This document shows positions 7,840 through 15,060 of a stretch of DNA of 18,335 bases, piece after piece. Source of the DNA: Anaerolineae bacterium (lineage in GTDB: Bacteria; Chloroflexota; Anaerolineae; J102); NCBI GenBank assembly GCA_027036755.1, contig JALWDV010000032.1, positions 1-18,335 on the forward strand, in the 5' to 3' direction. How positions within the stretch are numbered: position 1 is the stretch's first letter; each line of letters starts with the position of its first letter. A program made the translations under genes and the position numbers. Under the pieces are notes generated by a model that saw only the letters and a list, made by a program, of their open reading frames with translations, had not been told where the DNA came from and did not search any database.

Positions 7840-7866
7840 ACCGGCCTCAGGCCGGTTTTTCTTTTG
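7840..7866 (+). terminator. Rho-independent terminator of the SEC-C gene
   Basis: ACCGGCC (7840-7846) and GGCCGGT (7850-7856) form a perfect stem with loop TCA, followed by TTTTTCTTTT. The loop TCA is the stop codon (TGA) of the convergent minus-strand gene, so the two genes share this hairpin. Confidence 0.85.
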
Positions 7867-8260
7867 CGGGCAGCACTTCCACCCGCCCGCCATCCACCTT
7901 CACCCAATCGCCCGTGTGAATCTGGCTGATATCGATGAGATCGACCATGGGGATATCCGCGATGATGGCTCCCACCGCGGTGATAGCCTCGGACGCGGCG
8001 TTGATCATGGCCCGGGGCGCGACGCCGTTGCGGGCCAGACGCAAGATGGTGTAGGAGCCTACGGTCGAGCCTTTGCCGTGGGGAAAGACCAGGATTTTAT
8101 CGGCGATGCTCTGGCCTTTGAGGGGATGGTTTTGATCGAGGATGACGCCGGTTTCGGGATCGACGCCGCCGAGAAAGCCGATGGGATCGGGACTGACCAG
8201 GGCTTCGCCCTGAGCCTGGCCCCCTCGCACCACGCGGCCATCGAGAACGAGTGTCTTCAT
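7847..8260 (-). CDS. Aconitase X swivel-domain protein (DUF126), orphan small subunit
   Basis: 137 residues that match the AcnX swivel (DUF126) domain along their length: GRVVRGGQAQGEALVS (9-23), GFLGGVDPETGVILDQNHPLKG around 28-49, ILVFPHGKGSTVGSY (56-70), and a C-terminal AIIADIPMVD segment. In archaea this small subunit pairs with the AcnX catalytic subunit as phosphomevalonate dehydratase; bacterial AcnX proteins include cis-3-hydroxy-L-proline dehydratases. No large subunit gene is in the window, so a partner must be elsewhere or this is a stand-alone use. The reading can be extended to 8344, but that part enters a repeat element, so the conserved ATG at 8260 is chosen; no clear ribosome binding site precedes it. 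Confidence 0.85.
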   Translation of the reverse strand: MKTLVLDGRVVRGGQAQGEALVSPDPIGFLGGVDPETGVILDQNHPLKGQSIADKILVFPHGKGSTVGSYTILRLARNGVAPRAMINAASEAITAVGAIIADIPMVDLIDISQIHTGDWVKVDGGRVEVLPAKEKPA

Positions 8261-8323
8261 GGTGGATTCGAGGATGGTGGGGAGGATGGTGTCATCGCCC
8301 GGAGAACGCTGGATGCACATTAT

Positions 8324-8475
8324 GGGCTGTACAGAAAAAAACATTCAACACGGAGGCACAGAGCGCACGGAGGAAGAAAAAGGTGAGATTTGGAGAGGAA
8401 TTTCTCTGTGAACTACCACTATTTTCTCCGTGTCCTCCGTGTCTCCGTGGTGAAATGACCTTTTGGCAGTGGAGT
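8324..8475. repeat. Dispersed hairpin element, copy 1 (CACGGAG family)
   Basis: This 152-bp element is nearly identical to 15059-15209. Its left arm holds CACGGAGGCACAGAG units and its right arm CTCCGTGTCCTCCGTG units, so it folds back on itself. CATTAT immediately flanks it on both sides (8318-8323 and 8476-8481), which looks like a 6-bp target-site duplication. It fills most of the spacer upstream of sbcD. No transposase is encoded. Confidence 0.85.
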
Positions 8476-8585
8476 CATTATCGCATTGTCGCGGGATTTT
8501 CGACAAGACGCCGCCCGAAACAATGGCCCATCGCAAATCGATGAGCGGCTTCCCCCAATCGGCGCGGCTGTGATAAGATAACGGC

Positions 8586-9848
8586 ATGACAGAGTCCATT
8601 CGCATTCTGCATTTCGCCGACATCCATGTGGGGATGGAGCGCTACGGGCGGGTGGACGCGGCCACCGGCATCAATAGCCGCGTCATGGATTATCTGCGAC
8701 GGCTTTCCGATCTGGCGGAGCACGCCATCGCCCAAAAGGTCGATCTGGTCATCTTCGCCGGAGATGCGTACAAGACCCGCAATCCCAATTCGACTTATCG
8801 CCGGGAGTTCGCGTGGCGGATCAAGGAAATGGCGGATCATGGCATCCCGGTAGTCATGGTTCCGGGCAATCACGATCTGCCCGCCGCGCCCAATCGGGCC
8901 TCGACCATCGACATCTTCGACACCCTTCGCGTGGCCAACATCCATGTGCTGGATCACAGCAGCGGCGTCACGGTCATCGAAACCCGCCGCGGCGCGCCCG
9001 TTCAAATTGCGCCCGTCCCCTACCCTTACATCTCGGAGCTGACCAGCCAGGAGGCGTATCGGGCCGTGAGCCTGGGCGAGCTGGATCGCATCGTCACCGC
9101 CAAACTGGACGCCATCATCCGGGGCTTTGCGGAGGAGGTGCGCCGGCGCCCCGACACGCCCGCGGTGCTGGTGGGACATTTCTCGGTGGATGAGGCCCAG
9201 GCAGGCTCGGAGCACAGCATCATGGTGGGGCGAGACGTCATGGTCTCCCGTTCGGTGCTGGCGGATGACGCCTGGGATTACGTGGCGCTGGGACACATCC
9301 ACAAGCACCAGGATTTGAATGCGGGCGCACAGCCGCCGGTGGTTTACAGCGGCAGCGTCGAGCGCATCGATTTCGGCGAGGAGCGAGAGCCCAAGGGCTG
9401 GGTGATGGTCGAGCTAAGCAAGGGCCGCGCCGATTATGAATTCATCCCCCATTATCGCCGCGAGGCCCGGCGTTTTGTCACCCTGGATTGCGACTGCCGC
9501 AAGAAAGACGATCCCATGGACGCCATCCTCAAGCTCATCGCCCGCAAGCAGGAGGAGGGCGTGATCCAGGATGCCATCGTGCGCCTGCGCATCCGTCTCA
9601 CCGCCGAGCAGGACGCTTTGCTCAAAGAGCGTCGGATTCGGGCGGCGCTGGCGGACGCGTTTACGGTGGCGGGCGTGATCAAGGAGATCGAGTGGGGCGA
9701 GCGCAGCCGCCTGGGCGCTATCAGCGTGGAGAGCATGACGCCCCTCGATCTGCTGGATCGCTATTTCGACGCCACGGGCGTCTCTGAATCGGAAAAGGAA
9801 GCGTTGTTGGCCGACGCCCAAAGCATCATCAGCGATGTGATTGGCTAA
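8586..9848 (+). CDS. sbcD: SbcD/Mre11-family DNA exonuclease
   Basis: 420 residues with the complete calcineurin-like metallophosphoesterase motif set: D12-x-H14 in HFADIHVG, D60 in IFAGDAYKTRNP, N95-H96-D97 in VPGNHD, H198 in VGHFS, and H237-x-H239 in ALGHIHKHQ. KTRNPNSTYRREF and YSGSVERIDFGEE are typical of SbcD/Mre11, and a C-terminal capping region follows from about 300. The protein is the nuclease half of SbcCD (Mre11-Rad50), which opens hairpins and trims DNA ends at breaks. The ATPase partner sbcC usually lies next to it but is not in this window; the next gene is an unrelated SDR. No strong ribosome binding site precedes ATG 8586. Confidence 0.9.
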   Translation: MTESIRILHFADIHVGMERYGRVDAATGINSRVMDYLRRLSDLAEHAIAQKVDLVIFAGDAYKTRNPNSTYRREFAWRIKEMADHGIPVVMVPGNHDLPAAPNRASTIDIFDTLRVANIHVLDHSSGVTVIETRRGAPVQIAPVPYPYISELTSQEAYRAVSLGELDRIVTAKLDAIIRGFAEEVRRRPDTPAVLVGHFSVDEAQAGSEHSIMVGRDVMVSRSVLADDAWDYVALGHIHKHQDLNAGAQPPVVYSGSVERIDFGEEREPKGWVMVELSKGRADYEFIPHYRREARRFVTLDCDCRKKDDPMDAILKLIARKQEEGVIQDAIVRLRIRLTAEQDALLKERRIRAALADAFTVAGVIKEIEWGERSRLGAISVESMTPLDLLDRYFDATGVSESEKEALLADAQSIISDVIG

Positions 9849-9884
9849 AAACGGCGCGTGAAAGTAAAACGCCAGGAAATAAAA

Positions 9885-10095
9885 TGGGTGCGTCCTTTTT
9901 CGGTTGAAGCGTTTGCCACGTCCGCCCGGCGATGAAGTCGCCGGGCTACAAAACAGCGCCGGATAAATCCGGCTAGCCCCGCAGGGGCGCTGTTTCTAGC
10001 CGGGGGACTTCATCCCCCGGCGTTGGCGGCGGGCGCGAAGCGCCCCGTTAATGAATGGATTATTTTAACTTTCCAACTCATTTGGGACGCACCCA
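9885..10095. repeat. Repeat element with perfect 11-bp terminal inverted repeats and a 101-bp hairpin core
   Basis: TGGGTGCGTCC (9885-9895) and its exact reverse complement GGACGCACCCA (10085-10095) bound a 211-bp non-coding element. Its core, 9922-10022, is an imperfect palindrome with about 36-bp arms and matches 11298-11398 at all but three of 101 positions by eye. It ends 25 bases before the ribosome binding site of the SDR gene, so it may influence that gene's expression. Confidence 0.8.
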
Positions 10096-10133
10096 AATAA
10101 CATCACCCCATCATTCTGCAAAGGAGCAAAATC

Positions 10134-10904
10134 ATGGACATCACAGGCAAAACGGCATTGATTGCGGGGGGCGCATCTGGATTGGGCGAGGCCACGGCCC
10201 GCCTCTTGCATCAGCAGGGCGCGTATGTGGTCGTCTTCGACCTGAACGCGGAACGGGGCCAGTTGCTGACCGAGGAGCTGGGGCCCGAGCGTTTTCTCTT
10301 CGTGCAGGGCAGCGTCACCGAGGAGACGGACGCGCAAAGGGCTGTGGACGCGGCGGTGTCCACTTTCGACGCACTGCACATCGCTGTGAACACCGCGGGC
10401 ATCGCCACGCCTGGCCGCATTTTGGGCAAGCATGGCCCTCTGGCCCTGGAGACCTTCTCCAAAGTCATTGCGGTCAATCTCATCGGCACGTTCAACGTGA
10501 TGCGGCTGGCGGCCGCGGCCATGCAGCAAAATGAGCCCCTGGTCGACGGCGAGCGGGGCGTCATCGTCAACACCGCGTCCATCGCCGCATACGAGGGGCA
10601 GATCGGACAGGCGGCCTATGCTGCGTCCAAAGGCGGCGTGGCGGGCCTGACCCTGCCCGCGGCCCGAGATCTGGCCAAATGGGGCATCCGCGTGGTCGCC
10701 ATCGCGCCGGGCCTGTTCGATACGCCGCTGTTGGCGGGCCTGCCCGAGACCGTTCGGGTGGACCTGGGGCGTCAGGTTCCCTTCCCCTCCCGGCTGGGGC
10801 ATCCCTCCGAATACGCGTTCCTGGTTACGCACATCATCGAAAACGTGATGCTCAATGGCGAGATCATCCGGCTGGATGGCGCGTTGCGCATGGGCCCGCG
10901 TTGA
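10134..10904 (+). CDS. Short-chain dehydrogenase resembling type-2 3-hydroxyacyl-CoA dehydrogenase (HSD17B10-like)
   Basis: 256 residues with a classical SDR fold. GGASGLG (12-18) is the cofactor glycine motif, and D36 after the second strand points to NAD(H) rather than NADP. N115, S149, Y162 and K166 (AYAASKGG) form the catalytic set; NTAG replaces the usual NNAG. The segments MQQNEP, GVIVNTASIAAYEGQIGQAAY, IAPGLFDTPLL and QVPFPSRLG closely match the animal and bacterial HSD17B10/3-hydroxyacyl-CoA dehydrogenase type II subgroup, so it probably oxidises 3-hydroxyacyl-CoA in fatty-acid or branched-chain breakdown. AAGGAG (10121-10126) seven bases before the ATG supports the start. It stands alone between repeat elements. 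Confidence 0.92.
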   Translation: MDITGKTALIAGGASGLGEATARLLHQQGAYVVVFDLNAERGQLLTEELGPERFLFVQGSVTEETDAQRAVDAAVSTFDALHIAVNTAGIATPGRILGKHGPLALETFSKVIAVNLIGTFNVMRLAAAAMQQNEPLVDGERGVIVNTASIAAYEGQIGQAAYAASKGGVAGLTLPAARDLAKWGIRVVAIAPGLFDTPLLAGLPETVRVDLGRQVPFPSRLGHPSEYAFLVTHIIENVMLNGEIIRLDGALRMGPR

Positions 10905-10994
10905 GAAATCGAGCTCAACAGGATTTCAGCGGGCGTTGGCCTCACCAGACTCGCCGGATTGCATGGATGTTCATAAATTAAATCGGTCATCGTG

Positions 10995-11062
10995 GCGTTT
11001 GCCACATCCCCCGGCATTGGCGGCGGGAGCGAAGCGCCCCGGGCCTATAACCGGATTATTTT
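10995..11062. repeat. Collapsed copy of the 9885-10095 repeat lacking its hairpin core
   Basis: GCGTTTGCCAC (10995-11005) matches 9909-9919. It is followed almost at once by GGCATTGGCGGCGGGAGC and GAAGCGCCCCG, which match the stretch just after the core of the first copy, and then by GGATTATTTT. The 101-bp palindrome between these blocks is missing. Confidence 0.65.
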
Positions 11063-11081
11063 GTCAATGTTCATAATCCGG
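11051..11081. repeat. Stem-loop CCGGATTAT/ATAATCCGG
   Basis: A perfect 9-bp inverted repeat with a 13-base loop. There is no T-run, so it is not a clear terminator. Confidence 0.5.
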
Positions 11082-11260
11082 CTAGTGCAAGGAGGCGTAA
11101 GTCGTTGTATTGTTGGCTGCTTGCGCTTGCGTCCAGCAGGATATACGATCCGACGGGTTGAGCAGAAAAAGTGCGCCAGATCGCACATCCGGCGCGGCGC
11201 ATTATCATAGCAAACCATACAATCATTTTGACCTTCGTGTACTAGGCGCTTAGCGCGTTG

Positions 11261-11284
11261 AGATCGAGAAAAAAGTCTCGATCT
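11261..11284. repeat. Stem-loop AGATCGAGA/TCTCGATCT
   Basis: A perfect 9-bp stem with a 6-base loop, followed by TTG only. It lies just before the second hairpin element and far (over 350 bases) downstream of the SDR stop. Confidence 0.5.
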
Positions 11285-11297
11285 TTGTGACCAACCG

Positions 11298-11398
11298 CCG
11301 CCCGGCGATGAAGTCGCCGGGCTACAAAACAGCGCTGGATAAATCCGGCTAGCCCCGAAGGGGCGCTGTTTCTAGCCGGGGGACTTTATCCCCCGGCG
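11298..11398. repeat. 101-bp palindromic element, copy 2
   Basis: It has the same length as 9922-10022 with three mismatches by eye. The arms (GCCCGGCGATGAAGTCGCC and its near reverse complement) can form a long hairpin or cruciform. The terminal inverted repeats seen around copy 1 are absent here, so only the core moved or persisted. Confidence 0.85.
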
Positions 11399-11608
11399 GG
11401 GGCGGCAGACGTCTTGCTATATGCTGCCCAAAAGGGCCTCATCTTCCGAGCCTGGTCTCGGACGATGCCTAGGTATCTTCATACCAGAGAAAATTAGCAA
11501 ATCTTGTCGGTTTGAGGCGAAGCTTCGTTAGGAGAATCCACCAGAAAAACTGGAAGCCGCGGCCCGAGCGATCCCCACCCCGATTGTCGAACCCGCGCCC
11601 GGTGAGGT

Positions 11609-11905
11609 TTATCCCGGCGCGGTTTTTTCTTGTTTTCCCTCGTCTTCTTCCAATGCGTCAAGAATTACAACGACTTCCTCACCGATTTCGATCCCCAGCT
11701 TTTGGCGCAACCGGGCGTTGATCATGATGAAATGGCGGCCATCGCCCGTGGGGAATGCCGAACCATTGTAATCGCCGCCGTTGATGGTGCCCCGCACCTT
11801 GATCCGGGATCGGCTGTTTAGCTCGGAACTGATGAAACGCGGAAACTCCACGCAGTAATAATTGCCCCTGCGCACCAATGGACCAAGGAAGTGAATATCA
11901 GCCAT
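11609..11905 (-). CDS. DUF1905-type small protein
   Basis: 98 residues resembling the DUF1905 beta-barrel: VEFPRFISSELN, a VRGTINGGDYNGSAFPTGDGRHFIMINARLRQKLG core and EIGEEVVVILDALEED, which mirrors the family's 'R-V-x-G-x-ING ... G-x-x-V-x-V-x-L-E-x-D' pattern. AGGAGT (11918-11913 on the minus strand) seven bases before ATG 11905 fixes the start. The biochemical role of DUF1905 is unknown; it often accompanies YdeI-like bacteriocin-resistance proteins. It lies 136 bases downstream of the radical SAM/SPASM gene on the same strand. A CCGCGCC/GGCGCGG stem overlaps its stop, but its T-run is on the plus strand, so it would not end this transcript. Confidence 0.75.
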   Translation of the reverse strand: MADIHFLGPLVRRGNYYCVEFPRFISSELNSRSRIKVRGTINGGDYNGSAFPTGDGRHFIMINARLRQKLGIEIGEEVVVILDALEEDEGKQEKTAPG

Positions 11906-12041
11906 GCTTGCAACTCCTGGCCTTCATGAAAGTCTCTTGCGAGACGATGGGGAATGGAAACGATGAAGAGTTGGCGAATTCCTGGCCTAATTGTAATGAC
12001 TGCCACGCGAGTTGACCAAATTTCAGCCCTCGCGAAATCCC

Positions 12042-13130
12042 CTATCGCGGCAGAATTAAATCCTTCGCCACGCTGGCCACGGTGGGCGGATGCAGGATCA
12101 TGTTGGCGTAGATGGCGTTGGCCATGGGGCAGGCGCATTCCCGATTGGCGATGCTGCGCCGCATCGCGACCATCTCGGGGCTGCGCCAGATGGCGTCGAA
12201 GTCGTAATTCACTTCCCGCAGGTTGCCCACAGGCTCGGCCCGGATGCAGCAGCTCCAGATATCGCCGTTGGGGGCCAGATGCACGCTGGCCCAGCTCGCG
12301 TAGCAATCGATGACCTGACGCCGCTCGAACAGGGTGCGCTTGGCGATCTGATAGTACTGCGCCCGAAAGCTCTGGGTGATGCGGGCGAAGCCTTTGGCCG
12401 GGGCCTTGCGGGCCTGCTCGCTGAGAAAATCGGCCACGGGCGCGTAAGCCTCGGGCATGGGTGTGATGCCCCAACCCACGGTGTCCAGCTCCACCCGCTC
12501 CTCCGCCACCTCGGTGATGTAGCTGTCCGGCTCCAGAAATCGCAGCCCGTCGTAGATCTCGCGAAATCGATGGATGTTGAACCGGCTGATGACCGTATGC
12601 ACCGTGAGGATGAGGTTGCTGTGCTTCTCTTGCAGCGCCTTCAGCCCCTGCCAGGTGGCCATGGCCCGCTCCCAGTTGCCCGGAATCCCGCGGATGTCAT
12701 CGTGCTCCGCGCCCACGCCATCCAGCGAGAGATTGATGCCGATGTCCGTCCCCGCGCACTCGGTGCACATGCGATCTGTGGCTTCGATGATGCGCTTGGT
12801 CAGCAGGCCGTTGGTGGGGATGGTGATGTAGGTCGGCCGCGTGCGCTCATACCCGGCGATGACCAGCTCATCCAAATCCTTGCGCAGAAAGGGCTCGCCA
12901 CCGGTGAAGGTGAGATACTCCACCGATTTCCCCAGACTGGTGAACACCTTGTCCCACTCCTCCAGGGTCATGTCGTCGTTGGGCTTGCGCCACACATCGC
13001 AGGTGCGGCAGCGGCTGTTGCAGCGATAGCTGACCGACACCACCACCGAAAAGGGGTGCACCACGGGCCAGCCGAAGCGCCGGAATGACCAGTAGATGGG
13101 GATTTTGGAGGCGAGGGTGATGAGGGACAC
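12042..13130 (-). CDS. Radical SAM protein with SPASM-like C-terminal cluster domain
   Basis: 362 residues. The radical SAM cluster motif is C37-x3-C41-x2-C44 (YRCNSRCRTCDVW) and the SAM-binding motif is TGGEP (76-80). The C-terminal part has additional cysteines at 276, 294, 295, 332 and 334 (DCYASWAS, WSCCIRAEP, ECACPMAN), as in SPASM domains that bind auxiliary 4Fe-4S clusters. Such enzymes generate a 5'-deoxyadenosyl radical and modify peptides, sugars or lipids; the substrate here is not identifiable. The start is GTG at 13130, the only start codon upstream of the conserved region in frame; no Shine-Dalgarno is evident. It is preceded on the same strand by two B12-binding radical SAM genes, suggesting one pathway. 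Confidence 0.88.
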   Translation of the reverse strand: MSLITLASKIPIYWSFRRFGWPVVHPFSVVVSVSYRCNSRCRTCDVWRKPNDDMTLEEWDKVFTSLGKSVEYLTFTGGEPFLRKDLDELVIAGYERTRPTYITIPTNGLLTKRIIEATDRMCTECAGTDIGINLSLDGVGAEHDDIRGIPGNWERAMATWQGLKALQEKHSNLILTVHTVISRFNIHRFREIYDGLRFLEPDSYITEVAEERVELDTVGWGITPMPEAYAPVADFLSEQARKAPAKGFARITQSFRAQYYQIAKRTLFERRQVIDCYASWASVHLAPNGDIWSCCIRAEPVGNLREVNYDFDAIWRSPEMVAMRRSIANRECACPMANAIYANMILHPPTVASVAKDLILPR

Positions 13131-13173
13131 GGTTGGAGTGGGTAAGTGTGCGAGTGTTCAGCTTTCAGTGGTG

Positions 13174-13187
13174 GTAGCTAACGTGCG
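13174..13187. repeat. Remnant of the GTAACTRCTAASGT terminal motif
   Basis: GTAGCTAACGTGCG in the spacer between two radical SAM genes resembles the ends of the elements at 14873 and 16787. It is short, so this is a weak call. Confidence 0.3.
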
Positions 13188-13211
13188 CCAGTCGGTCGTC
13201 CTTTTTACTCA

Positions 13212-13313
13212 AACCTGACAGGTTCTCGTAACCTTGGCGGCAGGACGTGCGGTTTTCAGTCAGCAACGAAGCGTACAAGGTTCTGTGTCGCTGCCTAAGG
13301 AACCTGTCAGGTT
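13212..13313. repeat. 102-bp inverted-repeat element with palindromic ends
   Basis: AACCTGACAGGTTC (13212-13225) and GAACCTGTCAGGTT (13300-13313) are exact 14-bp inverted repeats, and each half is itself a palindrome around one base. The interior is unique and non-coding. It lies in the spacer between two radical SAM genes. Confidence 0.7.
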
Positions 13314-13344
13314 AAGTCAAGCGAATGCGACCTTCGCAGTTACC

Positions 13345-14823
13345 CTACGACGCAGGTTGGGGCGTTTTGGGGATGTCGGTCGGGGCGGGCTTCTGCGCTT
13401 TATCTCCGATGAAGAACCGCTTCGCGGTTGCCAGCGTGGTGGGCAGCTCCATCCAGAATCGCTTGTTGGAGACTTTTTCCCACACGCGCTTGGGGCGATA
13501 GAGATAGAACCGGCGATAGGCTTCCCGCCATTTGCGGATGACCAGGTCGGGATCGTATTGCCCGTCGTAGATGGTGAAACGGGGCTTTTCGTCGTGGATG
13601 GCCAGATCGCGCCAGGTGTTGGCGAACACGTGGCCTTCCGATTCGATCAAATCCCACATGGCGGTGCCGGGGAAGGGCGCGGCCAGCATGAAATTGGCCA
13701 GATCGGGGTCCAGCTCCAATGCCAACTGGATGGTCTTCTCCATGCTCTCCTCGGTCTCGCGAGGCATGCCGAAGATGAAAAAGCCCATGGTCTGCAATCC
13801 CGCGGCCTTGGCCCATTTGAACGCATTGCGCACCTGATCCAGGGTTTGGCCCTTGCGGATGACGTTTTTCAGCATCCAGGGATCGCCATTTTCCACGCCG
13901 AAGCCGACGCGCTTGCAGCCCGCAGCCTTCATCAGGTGGAAAAGCTCGGGGTCGGTGTGGTTCACCTTCATGCCGTGGACGGTGACCCAGGGCACGGTGT
14001 TCAAGTCTTGCCGCACCAGCTCCCGGCACAGGTTTTTGGCCCGGGGCAGCTTCAAATTCCAGATGTCGTCGGTGACGCCGATTTCGGTGGCGTGCAGGTC
14101 TTGCACCACCCAGCGCCATTCTGCGATGACGTTCTCCACGCTGCGCCCGCGCCAGGTGTTGCCCGTGACCGGCTTGGAGCAGAAGCTGCACTGATAGGGG
14201 CAGCCGCGGCTGGTGAGGATGGTGAAGGAGCGGGCGTGGGGGTCCAGGCCGTCGGTCAGGGGCTGGAGATTGGTGTATTTGTCGATCTTGAACAGGTCGT
14301 GGGCGGGGAAGGGCAACGCGTCCAGGTCTTCGATCATGGGCGAGACCGGCGAGATGTAGATCTCATCGCCTACGCGATAGTTCAGGCCCGGAATATCCAG
14401 ATCCTCCGGGCGTTTGCCCTGTTCAAGGGCATCCACAAAGGCCACGATGCCCTCTTCGGCCTCGCCCTTGAAGGTGTAATCCACCTCGGGATGCTCGGGG
14501 CTGAGGCTTTCGGCGGGCATGATGGTGAGATGCGGCCCGCCCAGGATGGTGACCATATCGTACTGCTTGCCGATCTTGGCCATCTCCCAGGCGTCTTCGA
14601 TGAGGGGCGTGGCAGCGGTGACGCCCAGCACTTTGTAGGGCTTGCCCGCCTCGATAGCCTCATCGAGATAATACTCCAGAGGATAATCCTCGATGGAGGC
14701 GTCGTATATCATGACGTCGTGGCCCGCCTCGCGCAGCACAGCGGCCAGATAGCCCAATCCCAGGGGGATGTGCTTGCGAGAAGACCAGACTTTGGATTCG
14801 GGACTTGCGAGAATAACGCGCAT
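13345..14823 (-). CDS. B12-binding-domain radical SAM protein
   Basis: 492 residues. The N-terminal 140 residues form a cobalamin-binding-like Rossmann domain (PLGLGYLAAVLREAGHDVMIYDA at 20-42, LGGPHLTIMPAESL at 94-107, VDYTFKGEAEEGIVAF at 114-129). The radical SAM core follows with C208-x3-C212-x2-C215 (RGCPYQCSFC), then FGVENGD, GFFIFGMPRETEE and APFPGTAMWD, all usual in this class (BchE/P-methylase/HpnJ-type relatives). Family members carry out methylations, cyclisations and other radical steps in lipid, cofactor and antibiotic pathways. The proline-rich last 20 residues look unstructured. ATG 14823 gives the canonical N-terminus; the ribosome binding site is weak. Its neighbours on both sides are also radical SAM genes. 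The substrate is unknown. Confidence 0.92.
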   Translation of the reverse strand: MRVILASPESKVWSSRKHIPLGLGYLAAVLREAGHDVMIYDASIEDYPLEYYLDEAIEAGKPYKVLGVTAATPLIEDAWEMAKIGKQYDMVTILGGPHLTIMPAESLSPEHPEVDYTFKGEAEEGIVAFVDALEQGKRPEDLDIPGLNYRVGDEIYISPVSPMIEDLDALPFPAHDLFKIDKYTNLQPLTDGLDPHARSFTILTSRGCPYQCSFCSKPVTGNTWRGRSVENVIAEWRWVVQDLHATEIGVTDDIWNLKLPRAKNLCRELVRQDLNTVPWVTVHGMKVNHTDPELFHLMKAAGCKRVGFGVENGDPWMLKNVIRKGQTLDQVRNAFKWAKAAGLQTMGFFIFGMPRETEESMEKTIQLALELDPDLANFMLAAPFPGTAMWDLIESEGHVFANTWRDLAIHDEKPRFTIYDGQYDPDLVIRKWREAYRRFYLYRPKRVWEKVSNKRFWMELPTTLATAKRFFIGDKAQKPAPTDIPKTPQPAS

Positions 14824-14872
14824 AGGTGATTAGAAACCTGTTGTTGGTTGGGGGAGATACTGGATATTGGAT

Positions 14873-15026
14873 GTAACTACTAAGGTGTAGCCACCACTTT
14901 TTGCCACGAAGACACGAAGAAAGGCGAAGGCACGAAGTATTTTTCTTTATTTTTCCTTCGTGTCTTCGAAAAACTTCGAGCCTTCGTGGCTTTTGGCGAC
15001 TTAAAGTCAAGTACGTTAGCAGTTAC
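14873..15026. mobile_element. MITE-like element A (CACGAAG hairpin with GTAACT ends)
   Basis: 154 bp. The ends GTAACTACTAAGGT and GTACGTTAGCAGTTAC are inverted relative to each other (imperfect, about 12 of 14 matching). Inside, CACGAAG-type units (14903-14937) face their complement (14955-14990), giving a long hairpin. TATTGGAT flanks both sides (14865-14872 and 15027-15034); because the target is a tandem array, this may or may not be a true duplication. The rightmost 122 bp match element C at 16928-17049 with about ten differences by eye. There is no coding capacity. Confidence 0.7.
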
Positions 15027-15060
15027 TATTGGATACTGGATATTGGATATTGGATATTGG
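15027..15060. repeat. TATTGGATA tandem array (9-bp unit)
   Basis: About four units of TATTGGATA/CTGGATATTGG. Further units occur at 14855-14872 and 15210-15238, and inverted ones at about 15257-15290. The pieces would join into one array if the two inserted elements were removed. Confidence 0.7.

Larger units (their letters stand above)
10905..11608. other. Gene-free spacer made largely of repeats and hairpins
   Basis: No open frame here has a credible start or domain. The stretch holds a collapsed copy of the GCGTTTGCCAC element (10995 onward), a CCGGATTAT stem-loop (11051-11081), an AGATCGAGA stem-loop (11261-11284) and the second 101-bp hairpin (11298-11398). From 11400 to 11608 I see no structure I can name, apart from a CCGCGCC/GGCGCGG stem (11593-11622) with a T-run on the plus strand that overlaps the end of the next gene. 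Confidence 0.6.

Noticed and set aside
8251..8544. Plus-strand 97-residue frame, with a similar one at 15029-16141
   Set aside because: Both translate the CACGGAG element; similarity between them reflects the DNA repeat, not a protein family.
11593..11630. Terminator for the DUF1905 gene
   Set aside because: The stem CCGCGCC/GGCGCGG has its T-run on the plus strand and overlaps the coding end of the minus-strand gene, so it would not terminate that transcript.
12090..13088. 332-residue plus-strand open frame
   Set aside because: Antisense shadow of the radical SAM/SPASM gene, which has CxxxCxxC and GGEP motifs.
13234..14829. 531-residue plus-strand open frame
   Set aside because: Antisense of the B12-binding radical SAM gene at 13345-14823; low-complexity H/G/V/D-rich translation typical of shadow frames in GC-rich DNA.
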